This document shows, piece by piece, positions 9,211 to 17,701 of a stretch of 64,000 nt of DNA. Location of the stretch: NCBI GenBank assembly GCA_913057435.1, contig CAJXNY010000002.1, positions 172,376-236,375 on the forward strand. Reading direction: 5' to 3'. The stretch is from an uncultured Oceanospirillaceae bacterium. GTDB lineage: Bacteria > Pseudomonadota > Gammaproteobacteria > Pseudomonadales > Balneatricaceae. The notes beneath the pieces were generated by a model. That model was given only the letters and a program-made list of their open reading frames with translations. It did no database searches and was not told the origin of the DNA. Every line of letters starts with the position of its first letter. The stretch's first letter is position 1. The translations under genes were made by a program, and so were the position numbers.

Positions 9211-10704
9211 TCAGTCGAACTCTATCCAGGTGGTTTTCAGCTCGGTGTAGTCATCCATCGCGTGCAGTGATTTATCCCGACCATTGCCTGACTCTTTAAA
9301 GCCACCAAACGGCACCGTCATATCACCGCCAAAATAGTTATTGATGCCCATGGTGCCGGTCCGTATCGCGGCGGCAACTTTATGCGCGGTATTAATGTTC
9401 TGGCTCCACACGGCACCGGCAAGGCCGTAAGGTGAGTCATTGGCGATGCTGATGGCATCCGCCATATCGGTAAACGGAATCACCGAAACAACCGGGCCAA
9501 AGATTTCTTCACGGGCAATGCGCATCTGGTTGGTTACGCCGGTAAACAGAGTAGCCTGATGGTAAAAACCGCCGCTTTCAGCCTGCACCTGCTGGCCACC
9601 CATCGCCAGTGTTGCGCCTTCCTGCTTACCCAATTCAACGTAACGCTGAATGGTATCGAGCTGATTCTGATCGATGATCGCGCCCATCTTGTTTTTACCC
9701 AGCAGCGGGTCTCCCGGCGTCCAGCGGCGGGCTTTTTCGATGACTCGCTCGACAAATTCATCGTGAATTGACTGTTCAACTAACAGTCGGGTAGCGGCGG
9801 TGCAGGTCTGGCCTGAGTTATAAAAACCACCGATCACTGCCAGGCTGGCGGCCTTATCCAGGTTGGCATCGGCAAAAACGATATTGGCACTTTTACCACC
9901 CAGCTCCAGAAACGTCCGTTTGAGGTTAGACTGGCCGGAATACTGGGTTAACAGTTTGCCCACCGCTGTAGAACCGGTGAAGGTCTGGCCGTCGATATCC
10001 GGGTGCAGCGACAGGTGCCGCCCCAGGTTGATGCCATCGCCGGGCAGTACGTTAAGTACGCCATCGGGCAGGCCCGCTTCACTGGCCAGCTGAGCGATAC
10101 GCAGGGCGGTGAGTGGGGTTTTTGGGTCCGGCTTGAGAATCACCGAGTTACCGGTAGCCAGTGCCGGAGCCAGCTTCCAGGCGGTGGTAGAGATGGGGAA
10201 GTTCCAGGGCACAATCGCCGTAACCACCCCCAGCGGCATCCGGGTGACCAGCGCCAGACAGTCATGGCCGGTGGGAGCAACCTGTTCGTACACCTTGTCT
10301 ACTGCTTCGGCGGTCCAGCGGATCGTGTTGATCGCGCCGGGTACATCCACATAAAGGGTATCGTTAATCGGTTTGCCTGCATCCAGTGATTCCAGCAGCG
10401 CCAGCTCTTCATGGTGTTTTTCTAACAGATCAGCCCAGCGCTGCAATACCTTCTTTCGCGCCGACGGGGCCTGCTGTGACCAGCAACCAGACTCAAACAC
10501 CGCACGGGCAACTTTGACCGCCACATCGGCATCTTCCGGCCCGCAATCTGCCATATCGGTTAACCGCTGGCCATTTGCCGGGTTGGTTACCGCTGTGGTT
10601 TTACCTGACAGCGCCGAAACATTCTGGCCATTAATAAACGCAAGGTGGGGCAGGGTGAGGTCCGCTGCGCGGGCGACCCAGTCGGTTGGCTGTACAGTGC
10701 TCAT
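9211..10704 (-). CDS. puuC: Gamma-glutamyl-gamma-aminobutyraldehyde dehydrogenase PuuC
   Basis: NAD(P)-dependent aldehyde dehydrogenase, 497 residues, the expected PuuC length. It oxidises gamma-glutamyl-gamma-aminobutyraldehyde to gamma-glutamyl-GABA. Motifs: PWNFPISTTAWKLAPALA (coenzyme binding), TFTGSTAVGK, the catalytic Glu in LELGGKSANIV and the catalytic Cys in NSGQTCTAATRLLV. The N-terminus (WVARAADLTLPHLAFINGQ) is characteristic of PuuC. SD AAGGGA lies about 7 bases before the ATG. It is on the opposite strand from puuAB and is divergent from bauA. Confidence 0.88.
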   Translation of the reverse strand: MSTVQPTDWVARAADLTLPHLAFINGQNVSALSGKTTAVTNPANGQRLTDMADCGPEDADVAVKVARAVFESGCWSQQAPSARKKVLQRWADLLEKHHEELALLESLDAGKPINDTLYVDVPGAINTIRWTAEAVDKVYEQVAPTGHDCLALVTRMPLGVVTAIVPWNFPISTTAWKLAPALATGNSVILKPDPKTPLTALRIAQLASEAGLPDGVLNVLPGDGINLGRHLSLHPDIDGQTFTGSTAVGKLLTQYSGQSNLKRTFLELGGKSANIVFADANLDKAASLAVIGGFYNSGQTCTAATRLLVEQSIHDEFVERVIEKARRWTPGDPLLGKNKMGAIIDQNQLDTIQRYVELGKQEGATLAMGGQQVQAESGGFYHQATLFTGVTNQMRIAREEIFGPVVSVIPFTDMADAISIANDSPYGLAGAVWSQNINTAHKVAAAIRTGTMGINNYFGGDMTVPFGGFKESGNGRDKSLHAMDDYTELKTTWIEFD

Positions 10705-10953
10705 AAACAGTCCCTTTTCATCAGTCAGCTGAATTTTATGCGTCTTAGAGTGCTGCTTGAGCCGCTAATTTGCAATCGCTGCTGGTTCAGCACAGGCCTG
10801 CGGGCTTTCTCGTTGATGTAATCCACACTCAGTTAAGCATTTGGTTAAGTAAGGATAAAAACCGCTGAATTTAACTGCAAGATTTTCTATTGATAATGAA
10901 AGACATCAAAACACAGAACAACCTGAGCACTCAGGCTCTGGATGAGGTGGCAG
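10705..10953. promoter_or_regulatory. Divergent puuC-bauA intergenic region
   Basis: About 250 bases between divergent genes, AT-rich near 10840-10910. It must carry promoters for both directions. I did not find a convincing sigma-70 pair or operator by eye. Confidence 0.4.
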
Positions 10954-12300
10954 ATGAATAACAAGAATGAACGCCTGGCAGCTTGCGGGCTGACACAGCA
11001 ACAACTGGATGCCTACTGGATGCCTTACACCGGCAACCGGGATTTCAAGCAGGACCCGCGTATCATCGTGTCCGCTGAAGGCAACTATTACACCGATGTC
11101 GACGGTCGCAAGATTTTTGATGGCCTGTCCGGCCTGTGGACCTGTGGCGCAGGCCATAGTCGCCCGGAAATCACCGAAGCGGTCAGTCGTCAGATTAAAG
11201 AGCTGGATTACGCCCCGGCGTTCCAGTTTGGTCATCCTGACGCCTTTAAACTGGCGCACCGGATCACCGAGTTTATGCCTGAAGGGCTGAACCGGGTCTT
11301 TTTCACTGGCTCCGGTTCGGAATCCGTGGAAACGGCACTGAAAGTTGCCCGCGCCTACTGGCGCAAAAAAGGTATGGCCAGCAAAACCTGCCTGATTGGC
11401 CGGATCAAGGGCTACCACGGGGTTAACTTTGGCGGCATCAGCGTCGGCGGTATTGGCGCTAACCGGGTGCTGTATGGCGAAGGCATTGAAGCCTCACATC
11501 TGCCGCACACCATGCTGCCACAAAATACCTTCGTTAAAGGGATGCCAACCGAAGGTGCTTACCTGGCCGATGAGCTGGAGCAGCTGGTTGCCCTGCATGA
11601 TGCGTCTAATATCGCGGCGGTCATTGTTGAACCACTGGCAGGCTCCGCCGGGGTTATTCCACCACCGGTGGGCTACCTGCAGCGTCTGCGAGATATCTGT
11701 GACAAACACAATATCCTGCTGATTTTTGACGAAGTGATCTGTGGCTTCGGCCGCATGGGCGCAAACACAGGGGCTGAAGCTTTTGGTGTGGTGCCAGACA
11801 TGATGACCATCGCCAAGCAGATGACCAACGGTGCGATACCGATGGGTGCGCTGGTTGCCAGGCAGGAAATCTACGACACCTTTATGGATACCGGCGGCAA
11901 GGACTACATGCTCGAGATGCCACACGGTTACACCTATTCAGCCCATCCGGTTGCCTGTGCAGCAGGCCTGGCAGCGCTGGATCTGCTGGAAAAAGATCAG
12001 CTGGTTAGCCGGGTCAGCAGCATGGCGCCGAAGCTTGAGGAACTGCTGCACAGCCTTAAAGGCAGCCAGTATGTCACGGATATTCGTAACTATGGCCTGG
12101 CCGGTGCGTTAACCATTGAGTCCGCCCCGGGTGAGCCAGCATTGCGGCCTTACCAGATCGCCATGAGTTGCTGGAAAAAAGGTTTTTACGTGCGCTACGG
12201 CGGCGACACTATACAGCTGGGTCTGCCGTTTACTGTGGAAACAGATGAGATGGATCGTCTGATCAACGTGCTGGGCGAGTCCATCGCGGAATTAAGCTAA
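10954..12300 (+). CDS. bauA: Beta-alanine:pyruvate (omega-amino acid) transaminase BauA
   Basis: Class III PLP aminotransferase, 448 residues. It closely follows the Pseudomonas BauA pattern: LDAYWMPYTGNRDFKQDPR near the N-terminus, GLSGLWTCGAGHSRPEI, FDEVICGFGRMGA, and the PLP Lys at about residue 288 (TIAKQMTNGAIPMG). It converts beta-alanine (or other omega-amines, possibly putrescine or GABA) and pyruvate to malonate semialdehyde and alanine. The ATG at 10954 is preceded by GAGGTG; an in-frame ATG 4 codons upstream overlaps that site. mmsA follows after 38 bases, the usual bauA-mmsA pairing. Confidence 0.9.
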   Translation: MNNKNERLAACGLTQQQLDAYWMPYTGNRDFKQDPRIIVSAEGNYYTDVDGRKIFDGLSGLWTCGAGHSRPEITEAVSRQIKELDYAPAFQFGHPDAFKLAHRITEFMPEGLNRVFFTGSGSESVETALKVARAYWRKKGMASKTCLIGRIKGYHGVNFGGISVGGIGANRVLYGEGIEASHLPHTMLPQNTFVKGMPTEGAYLADELEQLVALHDASNIAAVIVEPLAGSAGVIPPPVGYLQRLRDICDKHNILLIFDEVICGFGRMGANTGAEAFGVVPDMMTIAKQMTNGAIPMGALVARQEIYDTFMDTGGKDYMLEMPHGYTYSAHPVACAAGLAALDLLEKDQLVSRVSSMAPKLEELLHSLKGSQYVTDIRNYGLAGALTIESAPGEPALRPYQIAMSCWKKGFYVRYGGDTIQLGLPFTVETDEMDRLINVLGESIAELS

Positions 12301-12338
12301 GGGCAGTACGCCCGGATTTCTGATTGAGGTTTAGAATA

Positions 12339-13829
12339 ATGACAACAGTAGGCCATCTGATTAACGGCGAAATGCTGACCGATGCAGCGCGTACCCAGCC
12401 GGTATACAACCCATCCACCGGTGAAGTGAGCAAAGAGGTTGCCCTGGCATCCGTTGCCACCGTTGAGCAGGCGATTGCTGCCGCTCAGGCCGCATACCCG
12501 GCATGGCGCAATACGCCACCGATCAAACGGGCACGGGTGATGTTCCGCTTCAAGCAGCTGCTGGAAGAGAATGCGGATGAGATCTGCCGCCTGGTCGGTG
12601 AAGAACACGGTAAAATCTCCCATGATGCAGCGGGCGAGCTGCAGCGCGGCATTGAGAACGTTGAGTATGCCTGTGGTGTACCCGAGCTGCTCAAAGGCGA
12701 GTACAGCAAAAACGTAGGCCCGGACATCGACAGCTGGAGCGATTTTCAGCCACTGGGCGTTGTGGCCGGTATTACACCGTTCAACTTCCCGACGATGGTA
12801 CCGATGTGGATGTTCCCGATGGCGATCGCCTGCGGTAATACCTTCATCCTGAAACCCTCTGAGCGTGACCCAAGCTCGACGCTGTTTGTTGCTCAGCTGG
12901 CACAGGAAGCGGGCCTGCCACCCGGCGTACTGAACGTAGTCAACGGTGATAAAGAAGCGGTCGATGTGCTGCTGACAGATAAGCGCGTTAAAGCGGTCAG
13001 CTTTGTTGGCTCCACACCGATTGCGGAATATATCTACGCGACGGCGAATGCCAATGGTAAACGTTGTCAGGCACTGGGCGGCGCTAAAAATCACGCCATT
13101 GTCATGCCTGATGCCGATATGGACAATGCCGTAAACCAGCTGCTGGGCGCGGCCTTTGGCTCCTCTGGCGAGCGTTGCATGGCGCTGTCTGTTGCGGTTG
13201 CCGTGGGTGACCAGGCCGCCGATGCACTGGTTGCCAAGCTGAAAGAAGCGATGAAGCCACTGCGCGTTGGTGCGTACAACGACAGCAGCAACGACTTTGG
13301 CCCGGTAATCACCGCTGCGCATAAAGAAAAAGTGAATGGCTTTATCGCCAGTGCCGTTGAGCAGGGCGCTGAGCTGGTTGTAGATGGTCGCAACCCTGAC
13401 GTCGCCGGTCATGAAAACGGGTTCTTCGTTGGTGCAACGCTAATCGACCGGGTCACGACGGAGATGGACAGCTATGTTCAGGAGATCTTCGGCCCAGTAC
13501 TGCAGATTGTGCGTGCTAACAGCATGGACGAAGCGATGCAGATGATTAACGATCACGAATACGGCAATGGCACCTGCATCTTCACCCGTGACGGTGAAGC
13601 AGCACGCTTCTTTGCAGACAATATCGAAGTCGGCATGGTAGGTATTAACGTACCGCTGCCAGTGCCAGTGGCATACCACAGCTTCGGCGGCTGGAAACGT
13701 TCACTGTTTGGTGATCTGCATGCCTACGGCCCTGACTCCGTACGCTTCTACACTAAACGCAAAACCATCACCCAGCGCTGGCCGTCCAGCGGTGTCCGTG
13801 AAGGTGTTCAGTTCGCTTTCCCAAGCTAA
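12339..13829 (+). CDS. mmsA: CoA-acylating methylmalonate/malonate-semialdehyde dehydrogenase MmsA
   Basis: Aldehyde dehydrogenase-family enzyme of 496 residues that turns (methyl)malonate semialdehyde into propionyl- or acetyl-CoA with NAD and CoA. Diagnostic segments are GVVAGITPFNFPTMVPMW, FVGSTPIAEYIY, LGGAKNHAIVMPDAD and the catalytic Cys at residue 280 in SSGERCMALSVAV. This subfamily lacks the general-base Glu, as seen here (Asn in GGAKNH). The ATG at 12339 has GAGG 9 bases upstream. Together with bauA it takes beta-alanine to acetyl-CoA; valine catabolism is the alternative role, but no other valine genes are nearby. Confidence 0.9.
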   Translation: MTTVGHLINGEMLTDAARTQPVYNPSTGEVSKEVALASVATVEQAIAAAQAAYPAWRNTPPIKRARVMFRFKQLLEENADEICRLVGEEHGKISHDAAGELQRGIENVEYACGVPELLKGEYSKNVGPDIDSWSDFQPLGVVAGITPFNFPTMVPMWMFPMAIACGNTFILKPSERDPSSTLFVAQLAQEAGLPPGVLNVVNGDKEAVDVLLTDKRVKAVSFVGSTPIAEYIYATANANGKRCQALGGAKNHAIVMPDADMDNAVNQLLGAAFGSSGERCMALSVAVAVGDQAADALVAKLKEAMKPLRVGAYNDSSNDFGPVITAAHKEKVNGFIASAVEQGAELVVDGRNPDVAGHENGFFVGATLIDRVTTEMDSYVQEIFGPVLQIVRANSMDEAMQMINDHEYGNGTCIFTRDGEAARFFADNIEVGMVGINVPLPVPVAYHSFGGWKRSLFGDLHAYGPDSVRFYTKRKTITQRWPSSGVREGVQFAFPS

Positions 13830-13882
13830 ACAGATTACATACAGGTGCCTGTAATCCGGCATTGAGTATCTCTGGTTTTTAC

Positions 13883-13906
13883 AGGCACCTTCGGGTGCCT
13901 TTTTTT
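13883..13906 (+). terminator. Rho-independent terminator after mmsA
   Basis: Stem AGGCACC / GGTGCCT with a TTCG tetraloop followed by six T. A classic intrinsic terminator closing the bauA-mmsA unit. Confidence 0.9.
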
Positions 13907-13986
13907 ATGCGTAATGATCAGCGTTGATCTTAAAGGCATCATAATTCAGCTTAAGGTAATCAAAAAAACACGCCCTGAAATAGCGA

Positions 13987-14008
13987 GGCCATGCCAAGTT
14001 GCATGGCC
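13987..14008. promoter_or_regulatory. Perfect inverted repeat upstream of luxP
   Basis: GGCCATGC and GCATGGCC, 8 bp each, separated by 6 bases. It ends 22 bases before a candidate -35 element. The size and position fit a dimeric operator; it could equally fold as a hairpin but lacks a T run. Confidence 0.45.
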
Positions 14009-14030
14009 GAATCCTGCCTTCACAACGGCA

Positions 14031-14058
14031 TTTATTGAATGGATATTTCAGGTATAAT
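14031..14058 (+). promoter_or_regulatory. Candidate sigma-70 promoter for luxP
   Basis: TATAAT at 14053-14058 matches the -10 consensus exactly. TTTATT at 14031-14036 is a weak -35 with a 16-base spacer. The luxP ATG is 40 bases downstream of the -10, preceded by AAGGAA. Confidence 0.55.
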
Positions 14059-14098
14059 CGCCAGCCCTGATCCAGCTGCTCGCTAAGGAATACCGGCT

Positions 14099-15190
14099 AT
14101 GACCATCCGCTTACTTCTCGCCATGCTGCTGTTTGCGACCACCGGCAACGCGTTCGCCAGCAAGCTGGCTGATTACTGGAAGTATGACGAGTACTATGCA
14201 GCACACCCTGATCAACAGAAGGCTTCTTCTGAGCTGGTCGAAACTGTCCGTAAAGGCGCAGTCAAAATCGACCGCAAAGTAAATAAGATCAAAGTTGGCA
14301 TTATCTATCCATCACACCAGTTTTCCAATTACTGGCCCCGCAGTGTGAAATCTTTCCAGTTACGGATGGATGAACTGGCTATTCCTTACGAAATCCGCAC
14401 AAGCTATACCAAACCCAACACCGAAGTGTCGGTGCAGGTACAACAGATCGAAAAAATGCTGCGCTGGAAGCCTGATTACCTGGTCTACACATTAGACTCT
14501 GCACGTCAGCGGGCGGTAGTTGAACGGCTGATTCGTGGTACGGATATCAAAGTCATCCTGCAAAATATCACCACACCAATTAAGGAGTGGGGAGATGATC
14601 AGCCATTTATGTATATTGGCTTCGATCATGCGGAAGGGGCGAAGATACTGGCCCGATACCAGCAAGAGCGGATGCCTGAAGGCTCACCCTATGGTGTTGT
14701 GTTCCGCAGCAAAGGGTTTATCAGTGATATGCGCGGCCTGACGTATATCCAGGACATCGGTCAGTATCACCAGTTAACGTCCAGCTACTATACGGACTCA
14801 AGTCGCCCGGGCGGATATGCCGCCGCGAAAAAAATTGTTGCTGAGCACCCCAGCGTACGTTATATCTACGCCACCTCAACCGACACAGCACTGGGCACCG
14901 TAGATGCACTGGCAGAGCTGGGCCGCCAGGATATTATTGTGAACGGCTGGGGTGGGGGTGCGGAAGAAATCGCCGAGCTGAAAAAGGGAAATTTACAGGT
15001 CGTACTGATGCGTATGAACGATGGGAATGGCGTCTCAATGGCTGAGGCAATCAAACGTGACCTGGAAGGTAAAAATGTCCCGTTGATATTCTCCGGTGAC
15101 TTTACCGTACTGGATGACAAAATGCCCATGAGTGAGATCGAGCGTATCGAGCGTTTCGCATTCCGCTACTCTAATAAGCAATCAAACTGA
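14099..15190 (+). CDS. luxP: LuxP-like periplasmic autoinducer-2 binding protein
   Basis: Type I periplasmic binding protein of 363 residues with a signal peptide (about residues 1-20, ending AFA). It parallels Vibrio LuxP along its length: IYPSHQFSNYWPRSVKSF, LILQNITTP-like ILQNITTPIKEW, YIGFDHAEGAKILA, SKGFISDMRG, DTALGTVDALAELG, VNGWGGG and VLMRMNDGNGVSMAEAI. LuxP binds S-THMF-borate and modulates LuxQ through contact in the periplasm. The gene directly precedes a membrane kinase with a LuxQ-like sensor domain (7-base gap), as in luxPQ. The call is from remembered family pattern; ligand specificity is not proven. Confidence 0.85.
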   Translation: MTIRLLLAMLLFATTGNAFASKLADYWKYDEYYAAHPDQQKASSELVETVRKGAVKIDRKVNKIKVGIIYPSHQFSNYWPRSVKSFQLRMDELAIPYEIRTSYTKPNTEVSVQVQQIEKMLRWKPDYLVYTLDSARQRAVVERLIRGTDIKVILQNITTPIKEWGDDQPFMYIGFDHAEGAKILARYQQERMPEGSPYGVVFRSKGFISDMRGLTYIQDIGQYHQLTSSYYTDSSRPGGYAAAKKIVAEHPSVRYIYATSTDTALGTVDALAELGRQDIIVNGWGGGAEEIAELKKGNLQVVLMRMNDGNGVSMAEAIKRDLEGKNVPLIFSGDFTVLDDKMPMSEIERIERFAFRYSNKQSN

Positions 15191-15197
15191 TACCTGG

Positions 15198-16961
15198 ATG
15201 AATGCCAGCCTGAAATTCAAGACAGTTACTTTCATAGTACTGTCGTTGTATATTCTGCTGTCGCTGTCGGTATTTATGATAACGGCGTATCAGGATACCC
15301 GCAGTATCGTCAGTAAGCAGGTAGACGTTTATATCTCCAGCCTGGCCAGCCGCTACGAAAAAGACCTGTCCGTTTATCTTGACCTGGTGGAAGAAAATTT
15401 CCTGACCATCCGCTCAAACGAGAGTCTGGTCAGCTCATTCCATGGCGGGAATGAGGCGCATTTTCTGAGCGCACTGTCAGCCTGGGAGGAAGATTATGAA
15501 CGCACTCGCTATGATTTCCTTGCGGTCTCCTTTCCCGCCAGTGACAAGTGTTTCTATTTCGCTGGCTACTTTACCAACCTGAGAAATATTGACTGCACCT
15601 CGCTTTTTAAAAGCAACGGTGGTCTGGATAATTATGGCTGGAAAATTATTGAAATTGATGGCCAGAAACTCGGCGTGTTCTCTACGCCACTTAATGTGCA
15701 TGATTCCGGAAAAATTATTGGTCAGCTGATCGGTGGTATCAAGCTGAGTGATAACACTTACTTACTGAATCGCATAATCGATACCAAAGATAACATTCGC
15801 AGCATCGACATCCTCCATCAACAACAACCGCTGAGTTCATTGAGCTTCCCGATTAAAGTCGTTCGTGCGCCGCGATTTGTTGCCCCCTATCATAATCCCC
15901 CTACATATTCCCAGGGGAATACCGTTTTTGGTAAAGAGCTGGTGCTGCGTATTGAGTCAGCAGACACCTCAATTACCCGTTTACGCATGGAGCTGTTTGA
16001 TACATATATCTACGGTGGGCTGGTAGCGATCGTCATGGTTTTTATTATCTCACTGGCACTGTCACGCTCATTAGATAGCCAGCTTCAATCGTTGATGAGC
16101 TTTGTGCGCCGCGCCCACCTCAATCGGCATACCAGCTGGAAACAGACCCATATCACGGAGTTTAATGATATCGGCCACCAGATCATTAATATCGTACGCA
16201 ACCTGCAGGAGCAGGAAGCGCTACTGCGTAGAAACAATGAAGATAAACGCCGTATTCTGCATCATCTGATTCAGACCGAAGAAAAAGAGCGACTGCGCTT
16301 AAGTAATGATCTGCACGATGACATTGGCCAGCTTCTAGCAGCGGTCAAAGCGAATGTCTATTTCATTCGTGAAGAACATACTGAAATAAACTTCAAATCA
16401 CGGGCGCTGAACACCACCCTGGACATTGTTAACCTGATGTACGATGCCATTTACAATCGCATCGGCATGCTACGTTCAAGCGAAGAAATGCAGCATTTCG
16501 GGCTGGCAGGCAGCCTGCCAATGATCACCATTATTCCTCAGCTGGAACACCTTGATTACGCAGTGGAAATAAATATCGACCAACATCAGCCTTTGCGAAA
16601 AGAAACGATGGTTAACCTGTACCGGATTGCGCAGGAAGGGCTGACCAATGTCCTGAAATATGCCAGCGGTACCTGGGTATTACTGCAGCTGACAGATGAA
16701 ACAGACGGACTAAGACTGCGTATCCAGGATGATGGGGTCGGATTTACGAAAGGCTCATCACCCAGTAAAGGCGGTGGCGGTTTCGGGCTCATCAGTATCC
16801 GTGAGCGGGTTGAACATATTGGTGGTGAAATTACCATCAGCGCTAATCAGGGTGTTTGTATTGATATTTTCGTGCCTGCAGAGAGCGCCTATTTGCAGGA
16901 AGGGGAGTCAAATGAATTACTTGAATACCCTGCCAGCAAACGAACGCTACCGGATAATTGA
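15198..16961 (+). CDS. LuxQ-sensor/HisKA_3 sensor histidine kinase
   Basis: Membrane kinase of 587 residues. TM1 is near residues 11-34; a periplasmic domain of about 240 residues resembles the double-PAS LuxQ sensor (note YGWKIIEIDG... and GKIIGQLIGGIKLSDN against the LuxQ pattern); TM2 is near 275-297. The cytoplasmic half is not LuxQ-like. It carries a NarX/DegS-type dimerisation motif with His373 in RLRLSNDLHDDIGQ and a HATPase with YRIAQEGLTNVLKYA and GGGGFGLISIRERV. There is no receiver domain. The ATG at 15198 lies just after the luxP stop; a longer frame overlaps luxP. It should phosphorylate a NarL-type regulator; one is encoded at 22794-23453. Confidence 0.82.
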   Translation: MNASLKFKTVTFIVLSLYILLSLSVFMITAYQDTRSIVSKQVDVYISSLASRYEKDLSVYLDLVEENFLTIRSNESLVSSFHGGNEAHFLSALSAWEEDYERTRYDFLAVSFPASDKCFYFAGYFTNLRNIDCTSLFKSNGGLDNYGWKIIEIDGQKLGVFSTPLNVHDSGKIIGQLIGGIKLSDNTYLLNRIIDTKDNIRSIDILHQQQPLSSLSFPIKVVRAPRFVAPYHNPPTYSQGNTVFGKELVLRIESADTSITRLRMELFDTYIYGGLVAIVMVFIISLALSRSLDSQLQSLMSFVRRAHLNRHTSWKQTHITEFNDIGHQIINIVRNLQEQEALLRRNNEDKRRILHHLIQTEEKERLRLSNDLHDDIGQLLAAVKANVYFIREEHTEINFKSRALNTTLDIVNLMYDAIYNRIGMLRSSEEMQHFGLAGSLPMITIIPQLEHLDYAVEINIDQHQPLRKETMVNLYRIAQEGLTNVLKYASGTWVLLQLTDETDGLRLRIQDDGVGFTKGSSPSKGGGGFGLISIRERVEHIGGEITISANQGVCIDIFVPAESAYLQEGESNELLEYPASKRTLPDN

Positions 16962-16981
16962 GTAGTAGTTTCTGCTTCAAC

Positions 16982-17513
16982 CGCCTTACCTGACAGGGTT
17001 TGTATAACCGCGCCAAGCTGGACCAGACTCTGGCCGAAGAAACAAAGCGCTGCCGTGCTGCAGGTTTAGTTGTCAGCATCGCACTGCTTGATATTGATCA
17101 CTTTAAAGCAGTAAACGATACCTGGGGGCATCAGGTGGGGGATGATACTCTGGTTGCCATTGCTCGCGTACTGACCCAGTGCCTGAGCAACCCGTGCCGG
17201 GTTGGCCGCTGGAGCGGAGAGGAGTTTATGTTGATCTGTCCGGAACAGACCCTGGAGCAGATAACAGACTTTGCTCAATCGGTACGTGCCGCCATTGCAA
17301 ACCACAGGTTTCAAACCGTTCAGCATATTACGGTCAGTATCGGGGTTGCCGTACTGCGTGATGATGAAAACATGCACAGCCTGGTCAGCCGGTCAGCCGG
17401 TCAGCCGGTCAGACTCTGCTCTCTATCGCGCTAAAAAAGGTGGCCGAAACCGGGTAGAAATCGCAGAGACTGAGGCTCAGCAGATGCTGGAACCTGCGGT
17501 CAGAGCACCATAA
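16982..17513 (+). pseudogene. Decayed GGDEF (diguanylate cyclase) gene with two frameshifts
   Basis: The remnant covers a nearly complete GGDEF domain: LTG/LYNR at the front, IALLDIDHFKAVNDTWGHQVGDD, the active-site motif as RWSGEEF, and ALYRAKKGGRNRVE at the end. The first lesion is one extra base in the T run near 16999, which separates LTG from LYNR. The second is a GGTCAGCC tandem repeat at 17383-17406 that shifts the frame before SDSALYRAKK. No sensor region or plausible start survives upstream; the kinase stop at 16959-16961 and two further stops directly precede it. It is probably the leftover of a larger regulator that once followed the kinase. Confidence 0.75.
17383..17412. repeat. 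8-bp tandem repeat (GGTCAGCC)3 plus partial copy
   Basis: Three perfect GGTCAGCC units followed by GGTCAG. The ancestral reading needs one unit; two additional units add 16 bases and break the frame. Gain of one more unit (24 extra bases) would restore it, the geometry of slipped-strand variation. Confidence 0.85.
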
Positions 17514-17701
17514 TTCAACGCCAGTGATTAAAAATGCAATAACGCTGTGCGACGTTACGCAAAAATTACAAACATCCTTGCCGATTTCATACGCTTCACT
17601 CCTCGGCAGAGGATACAGTCGCTATAATGCTGATGGCATCGCCTTTGTACTCACCCACCCTGTGGTGAAAAGCGCATGAATGCCAGCGTCAGGAGATGAT
17701 C

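Noticed and set aside
12297..13412. Minus-strand open frame (371 codons) opposite mmsA
   Set aside because: Shadow of mmsA, whose motifs are complete on the plus strand.
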